A DNA stretch of 64,000 nt from Cladopsammia gracilis (taxonomy: Eukaryota > Cnidaria > Anthozoa > Scleractinia > Dendrophylliidae), in assembly GCA_022457155.1 (NCBI GenBank), contig JAJGOT010000049.1, positions 1,176,001-1,240,000 on the forward strand, in the 5' to 3' direction. The translations under genes were made by a program, and so were the position numbers. The notes under the pieces are model-generated. The model was not told the DNA's origin. It worked only from the letters and a program-made list of their open reading frames with translations, and searched no databases. Positions 25,301 through 37,300 of the stretch are shown here, piece by piece. Position 1 is the first letter of the stretch. Each line of letters begins with the position of its first letter.

Positions 25301-28300
25301 TCGGAAACGAAAGCGTTCCCCCAAATGCTCCACTTAACACAGGTTTAAATGTGTTTTTCAAACCTTTCCTTGACGAAGTATTATAATTTATTATATAGAC
25401 ACCGATGAAATACCAGGATTTTTCCAATGACGAAGATTTCGTATCCAGTGAAGATACTATTTTTATCTTTCACATGTGAAGATATCACGGTTGTCATGGC
25501 TACTTCAGTCTCAGTCAATAGGAAAAGAGCATCATAGCATCGCGCGCATTTAGCTTTATAATAATAATAATATTAATAATATTAATAATAATAATAACTT
25601 TATTTATCCACGTAATTCTTATCACTAAAGAGTGGTCTTCTAAAGAGCCGTGCCCATTAAACCTAGTACAAAAAGTTAAGACTTAAAAATTACAAAAATA
25701 CTATAATAAGTTCGCAAATCATTCGCCTTGCCGAAAAACAAATGCAGTGGGTCGTCTTGTAGTCGAGATGGAATTCTCAAATCAAGTACCTAATTTTGTC
25801 CTCAATTTGTTCGACGAAGAGTAAAACGAAAGGACTGATGGAAGGTTTGTTCCGACGACAGAAGTTGACAAGTTGATCGAAGCGGAGGAAAATGCCAACG
25901 CAAAGAGAAAGGCCCTGTACAAAATAAACCAGCAGTTGAACTTAACAACTACCTAAGCAAATTCATATTCGCTGCAAGAACAAAAAAGGCGAAGATCGGA
26001 GTACGAACCTTCTTCACTTAGAGGAAGTTTGTCGAGTGTTGAGCGCTACCTACGTCGCGCCGGTTATAAGAAATCTATTATCAAAGACAACGACTTTCAA
26101 AAGACGCGAGATGCCATGAAAGCGAAACAGAAAGAACTGAGCGACATAGGAAGGGGAATAAACCCAAAGCAACCACAGCTTTAAGTGACAAGGAGATTGA
26201 TATTCTATATAGCAACAAGTTGCTTGGACTGAGCTCTCCACAAACTCTTGTAAATTTGCTGTCGTCCTTCAGTGGCATCGTAAATAAAGTAAGTTATAGT
26301 CAAGTGAGGCCTTTAAGCTACTGTATCCAAACCCGAAAAAGCCTGAAAAAAAATCAGGGATTTTCAACGGGATTCGAACCCGTGATCTTCGCGTTACCGG
26401 TGCGATGCTCTACCAACTGAGCTGTCAAAGCCGCATGTTGGGAGCAGGTCAAATGTGAGTTCATGTGCAGCTAAAATGGCATCGCTTGTTTACGAAAGGG
26501 AAAATTGCGCCGCCGCGTCTGCTGAACGCAACCCCCGTTCAGGTTTACAAAGCCTACAAAGATAAACGCCCAGAAAACATGTTGTAGCCAGACTCGTAGT
26601 TCTACTTGGCAGTAAATTACTTCAAGACTGAAAATGAATAAAGTCAGAAGGTTCAAAATGATTTAAATCTCAGCCAATGGGCGTTAACAAGATCAACAGC
26701 TTGATGAAAGAAATGACCGAAACGGCGGGAATCTCTGTGAAAACAAATCACAGCGGAAGAAAAAGGCTACATACATACATACATACATAATCTTTATTTA
26801 CCCACGGTTTTTCCATTCATACATAATGCTCTTCCTGGGTGCCGTGCCTATAAATTATCTAATTTATTAGAAAATACGAAATAAAATTGATAAGTTAACT
26901 AAGGTAATAAGAATGCATGTAAAAACAATGTCACTAAGATAATTTTATTTGTACTAAAAATGTCTTCTCAAAATCTACAAGATAATGATGTACCACCGAA
27001 TCAGATCGTTCAAATAACTGGCCATAAAAATCTACAATCAATTAATAATTACAGCTTAAAAGAAATACAAATGGAGAACATTTCCAGAATTTTATCATCC
27101 GTACTGTCAGCACAACAGAGGCTACAATGTAATTTTACTGAGGCACATTCATGGACTTCAGCCGCTGAAAACACACTCCATTCAATATTTCGAGGACTGC
27201 ATTGTATCACTGGAGGTGTTTTCAATATCAGTTTGGCACCGACTAAAATTAAATACAGCCAGAAGTCCAGAACTGGGGCCGAAACTGAGAAAAAAGGCGG
27301 TATGTAATTGAAAGTGATAGCAGCGGTGGAAGCGAAGAGTAAACTGGTACTGAACTTGAAGGTGACTCTGAATGATTCATGTCTTTTACAGTTGTGCAGT
27401 TTTATTCAAGCACATAATACAGTGACAAAACTGTAAAAAAGTTAAAAACGCTACTTATTTTCTCTATTTTTCGACCAAAATTAGAATGCGCGTAACATCT
27501 ATATTTTATTACATTGATTCAGCGAATAAAGGATTAGTCCAAGAAATCGTTATCCTGGTGTCCATATAATAAACAGAACATCACATGTCCGCTTGTGGAT
27601 ACGAATTTTATCTTCTCGTGTTTAACTCGATATCTCACGCGTTCGCTGCGCTCTTTCGTGAGATATCGAGTATCTACGCGCGGGCGTGTTATATCCTCTA
27701 TAACTGTTCCTTATTTAAGCGGCCGACGTTGGACTTGAAAATATACAGTCGTTTGATTAAACGTTGTCACTGATCGGTCTTACCCCTACGCGACCAGACC
27801 GAAAGGGAGTATGGGTGAATTAAAATGCTTGATTAATTGTTCTCTATCGCGTTTACAATGGAGAACAAAATTTACGTTTGTCTTCGCGTGCTACGCAAAG
27901 ACAAGAGTCGCTTCGATACATATTCCGTTAAGGACGTTCCGTATTTTGATAATGTGCAGCTATTGAATGTGAATTGATTTCTCTCCATAATCCTTTTCGG
28001 TCTGGTCGCGTAGGGATGAGACCGATTTCAATGACAACGTTTAATCAAAAGACTGTATTCCCATACATCATATCTCTTAACTGTTAAATCGTGTCCCAAT
28101 GTATTTGTTGTTTTCACACATTACTTCTTCATATCTTCATATTTGTTTCCAATTGAGTGTCGTAAAACCAAAATCAAAGTTATTACCCTGGTCAATCACC
28201 GGTGACGCAGACAATCTCATAAAGCAATCACAACTCGATGCACGTTCATGTAGCTGACACCAAGCGCGGGAAAACGCGTATGAGTATGTCACGATTGCTT

Positions 28301-31300
28301 TTGGTCTTACTTCTGATTGGTTGATAAAGTTGCGCGAGATTTTTTAGCCAATCACAATGCGTAGTAATGCAAACCAAAGCAATTGCGAAATTACTTTCGA
28401 CACGCAATTGAAAACTGCTCTATATAAACACCTTTTTTCCACAATGTACACACTCCGCCCGCAACTACCTCCTTTTATATCTACTATAGGATATTACTTC
28501 AATTCCTTTCTTATTATAATCATTATGACTATTAGCATTGTTAAAGGATAAATGAATCGAGGATCAAATTCAACCTATGGCACTGTTAATTGTTAAATAC
28601 TAACAGTTGAATTGAAACGTCCACAGTTACCAGATTAATGCACAGACAGTGCTTTCCATTCGCTACAATGACATTTCTCCTCTGGAAAACCATCACGCTG
28701 CCGTCGCATTTGAGATCCTTTCTCAGGTACTGTAGGGAATAATTTTCATTTCATATATTTTCAGTAGTATAGCTTTGAACTTCTCTAGATTTCGCCCGTC
28801 CTGTATCATGATTCGGGATACATTCGTCTCTTATAAAACTCTACAGATGTGCGGATGAAAGGGAATTGTTTACTTGCTTGAACAATCAGAAATTTTACCA
28901 GGGTAATTAACGCAATATTAGTTCGTTATCCTTTGTTGTTTCCACAACGCCTATACAGTAAATTTATGTTGAGGCATGCACTCCGATAGTACAGTGTTCG
29001 ATCGATGTTTTGAGGGCTTTTACTGAATCCAAAGATGGTAACAAATCGATACATGATAAGTTAACATGAAGATGCGAGACATTCGCAGTGCCCAGTGTGA
29101 AATACAGTGTGGTAGTTCACAAAACTTGTACCGGGGTGACATATTGTGGAAACAGAGCTATCCCGTCTCTCCATTGGACTGCTAAATGATTCTAAGCAAG
29201 AGAATATCAAAAGGGAAAAGAATCTGGTTCTTGATCCGAGGACTCTGTGGGGAGGGGGGTGGTCTTTCCTTTTCAACTAGTCTTAGGGAGGGATGGTGGT
29301 AGTCCGGGATATTTAAAAGCCATCATCGAAGGCTCATAGTGCTATGCATTTTGCCATTGCAAATTATGTTCGTTAACTCGCCGGGTTTTGAGAAGTGGAA
29401 TTTATGGGTCTTTTATGTCATATATTTGTTTGCTTTATATTTAGCCTCCTATATAGCAACGCTATTCAATAAGTGTACGGCGCCAAACAATAATGTGGCT
29501 CTATGATATTATCCACTGAGGGAAAATTTACTGCCAAGCCTATATAACTTACATTTTTATAGTTTAGAACTATGATTTTTTTTTACCATTCAGCCTGAGT
29601 GCAATATCTTCTCCAACATGAGCAAAGAAGACCAAAAGAAGATACGCCAGGTAAGAGTTTACTTTAGATTGTTAATGGTTTCAATCCAGGAGTATCAGTA
29701 GTCGAGTGTGATCGCTCGGGTTAGTGTAGTTCTGAAAAGAACTGTTGTTGTTGACATTGATTGACGTTTCGTTTAACAAAGTTAAAGTGGTACTATGATC
29801 AAAATTTTGCACCTCCCTTTCTCTTCAGTTTTGGAAAAATAGAAGTGCTGAATACTTACCACGCCAAATTCCGACGGGAAGAGCAGTTAAAGAAGTCGAA
29901 AAGAAAGACAAAACTTTTCGTCGTAGTACCACTTTAAACTCAACGTTTACAAAAGAAACACAGCTAACACAACGAACGCGAAACCTATTACCACACCTAT
30001 TACCACAGCATATCAAGGCCCCCTCGGAGACTATTGCACAGATCTAACAAAATACAACATCCGTGTTGCTCACAAACCGATTACTGTTTTACGACAACTT
30101 CTAACAAATGTTAAAACAAGCACGAACCTAACGTCAGACAAGGAGCAGTATACAAGATCAAATGCTGCAACAACCAGGCCTCTTACATCGGTGAGACTGG
30201 CAGAAATTTGAACATACGGCTGACTAAACACAAACAGGCGCGAAAAATGGTGATGCCTGTTATATCCAGCGTTATAGTTTATGTTGCTGCTTACATGAAG
30301 CATGTTCTAACATGTAACCTTCAAATTCCCTGATATATTAATTGTAAATAGTTTTATTATATTATTAAGCCCTTACTTCAGTTGTTGTTAGAATAAACTA
30401 GCGGTGTGTATGTTTTTATCGATCGAGCTATATATTTGAGTGGTCTTAACATTGGCGAAGAGATTTTCAGCGGGAAAAAGCGACCCACAAGATGCCTGGA
30501 GGAGAAGCACAGGCTGGAGTACCAGAAGCACAAGAAATTCGCGTCGTAACAGAAAACAGAAACCTTCGAAGCCGACCGTTTGTTATCCCGGACGAAACAA
30601 ACAGCATAGGAAAAGCTTGGGAGGAATAGTTAGAAGGTATCGAAAGAGAATTCAGATACTTAAAAATCACAGGAGCAATTGACAAGAAAGACGCAATGAT
30701 TATTTACGGCGGAAAAGAGATAGCTCGATTAGAGAAGAGTTTGCCAGATGCAGAGATAGCAAACTGAATATACATTTCACCCCAAAGAGGAACTAGCACC
30801 ACGCACGGTATTTATTTTTAAAGATGAGTCACAAGTAGGAGAAACTAAAAGCGCGTATGCTGCAAGGGTGCGGGAGAAAGCGAAGGAATGCGAGTTTGGA
30901 GATACGTACGACGAGAGAATTTTAGTGCACACCATCCAAACCATTGACAACAAGAAGCTGATTGAAAAAGCCATCAGCAAGACGTGGGACCTGACATGAC
31001 TCCTCACTGAAGCCAATCAGACAGAAGACACAACACGGCAGATGCAAGACATGGAAAGTGGACAATCACAGAGCTCCCCAGATAATATTTCTCGTGTTCA
31101 TTCCGGACCGTTAAATCACAAACAATCGGCGGATGGACCACATGGATTTCGGCGACCGTGGAGGCCTGGTAAAGAACAAGATGATATGAAGCAGCAAAGA
31201 TGTGGATTTTGTAGTTTGACTGGAGTCCACGAAAAAGGAAGAGATTGTCCTGCATATGGAAAGAAATGTCGTAAATGCCACAAGTGGAATAATTATTCCT

Positions 31301-34300
31301 ATGTATGCAAATTTGATGGTTCTTGTGGTCAAAACTCTAGATGACGGAAACCGAGTAGAGGAAGAATTAGAGGAAGAATTAAGAAGACAACTGAGGATGC
31401 TGAATCCACAAGCTCAGATGATGAATTTTTCGGACAAGCGGCAGAGCATTTAGCATAAGCTAAACAAAGTCAAAAGAGATGGCAGTAAGTACAGGACTGT
31501 TACAGTTCGACTAAATGATGTTGATGTACAGATGGAGGCTGACATGGTGCAGATGTTAACATCATGGATAAGCACCAATTCAAGGCATTTATGCATTAGA
31601 ACACATGACATGACATGACATGACTGCATACTCTCCAACACAAACTTGAAGTCAATGGAGAATTCCAAGCGGTGATTCGTAATTAGACCTGTGGAAAGCC
31701 CGCAAAATTTGTGGTAGTATTTGGAAGAATACAAGCACCCCTGCTGATCAGCAAGGAAACCTTGATGAATTTGGGAATGCTGGAAATCAGACCAGATGGT
31801 GGTTTTGCAGAACCCAATGGCCTGGGGATATCCAAGGAGGTACATGGTGCTAATACTGTCAAAGAGCTAGAAGGTGTATAGGAGATGAAGGATTTGGTTA
31901 CCAAGTTCAGCCACTTATTCAAAGGTATTGGAAAGATAGACGACAAGAAGGGTAACAGAGACATTTTGGGCAGATTCCACATGAAACCCGAAGCAGCACC
32001 GGTAGAGCAGAAACCCAGACAGGTACCATACTACCCTCAAGAACCGTTTAGAAAGCGGCTGGACAGGGGCATAGATGAAGATATCTTCGAGAAAGTACCT
32101 GATGATGAACCAATTACTTGGTGTTCTCCTGTTGTGGTACAGCCTAAAACAAACTTTGCAGGGATGTCGTCAGACAAATTGGAACCACATATGATCAGAA
32201 CGAGTGTTGATTTGCGAGTCCCAAACAAGCACATGGTGTGAAATCGAATTTCGCAACCACCAGTCGTGGAAGATTACATCTACAAGTTTCATGATTGCAC
32301 TATTTGGACTAAATTAGACCTCCGGCAAGGATACCACCAGTTAGTGCTACATCCAGAATCAAGATCGATTGCCACATTCAGTACTCCATGGAGTAACTTT
32401 GGACCCAAGAGATTATTATTTGGTGCGAAAGAATCTCAAGACTTGTTCGATGAAGAAATGAACAGAATTTTTGGTGGCATTCCTCGATGCCTCAATCAAA
32501 GGGATGACATCCCTTGGATTAAGTAACTGGAAAGAACACAATGACACTCTGGAGACAGTATTTCAGAGAGCTGAAGATTATGGAATCACATCAAATAAGC
32601 CCAAGTGTGAATTTGGCTAGGCACAGATTACCTTCTACGACTATCGATTTGGCAAAGGCGGTCTCAAATCTACACACCGGAGAAGGTACAGGCAATCCAG
32701 GAATGCAGGCCTCCAGAATCCAAGGGAGAAGTCAGAAGTTTCCTTGGTATGACCTTTCTAATTCATTCCCCGATAATCCTCACTTACAAAGCCATTGAGG
32801 GAGTTAACGCACAAAGAAGCCATGTTCTGCTGGGGACCTGAAGAAGCTAATGCTTTTGAGGAGCTGAAAGCCAGTATCTCTAGCCAGGACACAATGGCAT
32901 TCTTCAATCCAAGCCTAGTTACATTGAGGGGCTATCAGCTGGTCTCTTCCAACAATCCACCAAGGGTTGGCAACCAGTGCACTTTATTAGCCGTTCTCTG
33001 ACAGATGTCGAAAAGAGGTATAGCCAGACAGAGAAAGGTGCTTTGTGTGTGAAGTGGGCCAAGGACCGATTCAGTATCTATTTACTTGGAGCACTAAAGT
33101 TCACTATCGTTTCGGCACACAAACCGCTGCTGCCACTTTTCAATAAACCTACGGCAAAGCTACCCCCACGTATTGAGACGTGGGTGATGGACATGCAAAA
33201 TGTCGATTACGAGTTGAAATATGAGCCCGGAAAAGATGAACAATGCCACTGAGAAGATATTAAAGGCTACTGTTGAAACAGAACATGCGGTTGTATTGGA
33301 CAGGATTAAGGAAGAAACACAGCGAAATGGAGTCATGCGGAAACTGAGCCAGACTATTCAAAGAGGCGATTGGGAAACCAGCAAGAAGGATGTTGACTTA
33401 GCACCATTCTACCCAATCAAAGAAGAGATTTACGAGGCAAAAGGCCTGATATTCCGGATGGAAAGGATCATCCTATCCTCACGATTGCAGCAGAAAATCA
33501 TCAAAACAACCCACAGGTTGGGACACCTTGGCACAACGAAGACAAAACAGATGCTTCGAGCAAAGTATTGGTTTCCTGACATGAATGCAATGATTGACCA
33601 AACGATAGTAAGTAACTACCAAGAACCACAGAGAAAAGCCAATTAAATCATCAGTAATCCAGGACGAACCACGGGAACAGGTCACAATCGTTGTCGGGGG
33701 ACCTTATCCTGATTGACACTACAACTTTGTAGTCATCGACCGAAGAACCCGATACCCGGTAGTGGAAGTTGTGTCCTCAACAGCGTTTAAACCAACCAAA
33801 GAAAAATCTAAAGAAAATAAAATGTTTCGTCATCATGGTATACCAAGACGGGTATATTCAGACAATGTTCCACCGTTTAACTCAAAGGAGTTCTCTGACT
33901 TTGCAAAAGAAGAAGGATTTCAATACCATCGGATCACACTGTTACATCCCAGAGCTAAAGGGCAAGTGGAGAGATTCATGCAGGTTCTCAACAAAACGGA
34001 GCAAATTGCCCACCTGCAGGGAAAGACGGGACTTGACAGAAACATTGCAGTCCAAGACAAATGGCCCATAGGGATAAACCACACCCTGCTACTGGTGTTA
34101 CACCCTATCAAGCAATGATAAACAGACCTATCAGGACCAGGTTGGACCATACAATGCTAGAAAAAGAGAGAAGCAAACAAGATGAGTCAATCGAAAGTAC
34201 AAAGAGAAGTACAAAGAGAAGATGAAACGCGAGAGTGCAAACATCAAGGAGCACAATTTTATCCTGGGAGATTATGTCTTGCTAATACAGAATAAGTCGA

Positions 34301-37300
34301 ATAAATGGTCAACCCCATACGAACCCGTTTTCTACACGGTGATCAAGATTAGCGGTTCTACCATTACTGCGAGACGAATCACAGATGGTTAAGAAATTTG
34401 TCGCGACTCAAATCTGTTCAAATTAGCAAATGCCATTATGCACTGGATAGTACAGAGGTAGCGAGTTGTGAAGATTGGAAGGAGATATTACTCATAAATG
34501 CTGGCGATACCCGTGAGCAACCATCTGAACATTCTACACAACTGCAAACCATTCCAGAACAACGAAGCATCCCTGAACAGGAAAACGTCCCGATAAAAGG
34601 AAATGCTGCTGATGAATTGCGACCGGCTGAAGAATCGCAACCGGCTACAGCTGTGGCACAGGATAGGGTACAAGGGAGTCCTGGAGTACACTCATCTAGA
34701 CCAGGGACACAACGGCGTAGACCAGCCTATTTGACTGTTTTTGTTACATGACAATCAGAAGGATGCGCAGACATTAACTTTGACATTGTTTTGTCATTTT
34801 TCTATTATACTAACCCACTAATCTAATATGTTAATTATCAAGAACATTCTGAATCCTGAGAACTACTTTGGAACATTGAATGATTGTAGTTTTAATTTTT
34901 TTCCTTTTATGATTTATTGCATGTAAGCATCCGTAAAAAGGGGAGATGCTATATCCAGCGTTATAGTCTGTGATGCTTACATGAAGCATGTTGTAACATG
35001 TTGGCTTACATGAAGTATACCATAGCCCTTACTTCAGTTTTTGTCAAAATAAACTAGCTGTGCGTATGTTTTTATCGATCGAGCCATATATTTGATTGGT
35101 CTTAACAATGTCAACAATCACATTGCTGAACGCCATTTTCACACGAATCACAGAATTACTAGGACTCTGCCGAATTCGTTGTAGTACAGTACGGACTACT
35201 ACAAACGACTCACTCTAGAAAGTTGTTTTACTAACTTAGTACAAACACCACTGCCACGCTCGGTTGTTTATTTTCTAGGAAATTGTGATGTTGATCTTAG
35301 CTACGGATATGGCACGGCACAGCGAGATAGTGGATAGCTTTAAAAGCAAACTGGACACATTTGATTTTAGCAACGCTGATTACGTTAGCTCGGTAAGTAG
35401 AAAGTCATAACCTTTACCTCGGTAAAATTTTCAGCACTAGTCCTCTGGCCAATTTGTGAGTTTTAGGATGATTGGCTTTGCGAGTAGCGTCCAGATCGGT
35501 TGTGTTTATAGAGCCTCACTACAGTCAACTACCGCCTTCCGGTCACCTCGATATAAAGGACACCTGTTAATTAAAAGTGACACTGTCCAGGCTGGAATAT
35601 CGTGTTTTTCTACTAAGTTGAGCTTGTTATATTCTCTTAAAATAGAAAGAAAATTGCCAAAAGTGATGAACACAAAGAATATGAACTAAAAAAGACAAAA
35701 TAACGACTTAAAACCTAAATATCCCACCAGAATAGAAACTTTGATTTCTTGACCGCCTGTCACAACTGATGAACCGTAATCCACTTCTATCCTTGCAATC
35801 CTGCACTTTTTCTCCAAACTACTGCTTCTGTTTTACTCTATAGAATCTTTTAATCCAATATTTGGTGGCATTTGGCGATATTATAAACTAATTTCGATTC
35901 TGAGACGGAAATACTGCATTATATTGATGGCTGGTTGGGAGAAAGTATATTCCGAATTGGGCGGAGTCGCAATACGGAGAATATATTTTCTTCCAACGCC
36001 GTCAATATAATGCAGTATTGCCGTCTCAAAATCGAAATTAGTTTTGTATCACGATTGAACTGTTTTTCGGGCAAAAAGAAAGCAAAACTGAAAATAACTT
36101 GTGATGATCTAAACTGAAATTCTTACTAGTCACGAACTGACGTACACGACGTTTTGTACGCGTTATCATATTTTTGTTTAGCAAAAAAGTTTCAAAAACA
36201 CGGACTTTTCATGCTATAAATTGCTTATTGAAATAGAACAAATTTGTTAGAACATCTTTTCAAAGTTTTTCAAAGTTACAAACGTCGAAAAAATGAGTAA
36301 ATAACGCAAACTTGCGGAGGTTTTAGCCCAAAACTTTTTTCAAATTATGATGGCGTGATAGCGCGCACAGCATAGCTCAATGTAAACAAACCGTTCAAAC
36401 GAACAAAAGCAGCTTTTAAACTCATCTTATCGTTAACGTTCGGTAGAAAGGGTCGTTGCTTTGAATACAGTGTTGTTTATCTGCCAAACTTGACAAAATA
36501 ACCAATATTTTTTCCCCGCCTTTGAAGATAATTTTAAATTTTAGTTTTCTACGCAAGGAACCATTAAATTGCCGCGGGAAATTTTCAACCAATCACAGGC
36601 TGGTTTCTGAGACGACAATACCTCTTTATATTGACGTCTCAAAAGCAGCCAAAAGTATCTGATAATCGTGATACAACATGGTCATCATGGAAGTAAGCAA
36701 AATTCCGTTATTTCGGCGAGACAGTGTCATGTCCCTTTAAGAATGGAGGCATAAAGTGCTGACTTTCAACATCATAACTTTTGGGATTTTTAAGAGTTTC
36801 TGAGCCTGGGGGGGGGGGGGGGTGGGGGGGGCATAACTTCAATAACGTAACTTCAATAACATTAAGGCTATGACAATGAAACCTGGAGGGTACATAATAC
36901 GTCCAAAACAGTCTCCTTGGCGGTCCGCACAATGGAACGATGACGTCATATGACGTAGTTGTTAGGTAAGTAGTTATATGGCCGCCATCTTGGATCCGCC
37001 ATCTTGGATTCCTGAATTTTTTAAAACTTCTTAAAAACCGTCCAAATTCACCCAAAATTAATGAAAACCAATAAATAAACGCTAAATGACGCAAAAATAT
37101 AAAAGTTATAGCAATAAACATTGTTTTTCTTCATTCAAAGGTATAAATATGCAAATTTCCAAAAACATGGTTGTCAAAATCGTGTTGCCATGGAAACATC
37201 AAGTCACGTGATCAAAAAATTGTCCTATGAAATTGTTGCCAGATAAATTTTAGGAAAAGTCACAAAGTTTGATGGCGTTTGAATACATATTACGGAAGTT

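Larger units (their letters stand above)
25780..27310 (+). pseudogene. Decayed Crypton-type tyrosine recombinase (KIAA1958/DUF3504-like)
   Basis: Three pieces in order, all sense: 25846-26280 ([48 protein letters not shown]), 26520-26765 ([41 protein letters not shown]), and 26960-27250 ([20 protein letters not shown] then NNYS). NHSGRK and ITGHKN...NNYS match the C-terminal catalytic part of tyrosine recombinases (Arg, His and the Tyr nucleophile). Stops, frameshifts, a SINE (26281-26476) and a LINE tail (26763-26955) break it. It lies in PDE9A intron 12. The family assignment rests on motif recognition. Confidence 0.7.
30258..35107 (+). mobile_element. Ty3/gypsy LTR retrotransposon, decayed
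   Basis: 4.85 kb with short LTRs (194 and 161 bp), a primer-binding region beginning TTGGCGAAGAG after the 5' LTR, and a polypurine tract AAAAAGGGGAGA (34935-34946). The order gag, zinc knuckles, protease, reverse transcriptase, RNase H, integrase is typical of Ty3/gypsy. Many stops and frameshifts make it inactive. A near-perfect 5-bp target duplication (ATGCC, ATGTC) flanks it. It lies in PDE9A intron 14, sense. Confidence 0.9.

Noticed and set aside
26354..26434. A tRNA gene on the minus strand
   Set aside because: A and B boxes are present but the acceptor stem does not pair, U33 is missing and the sequence continues into a SINE body with a target duplication.
30258..35107. An active retrotransposon
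   Set aside because: Stops and frameshifts in every domain and LTRs that differ in sequence and length.
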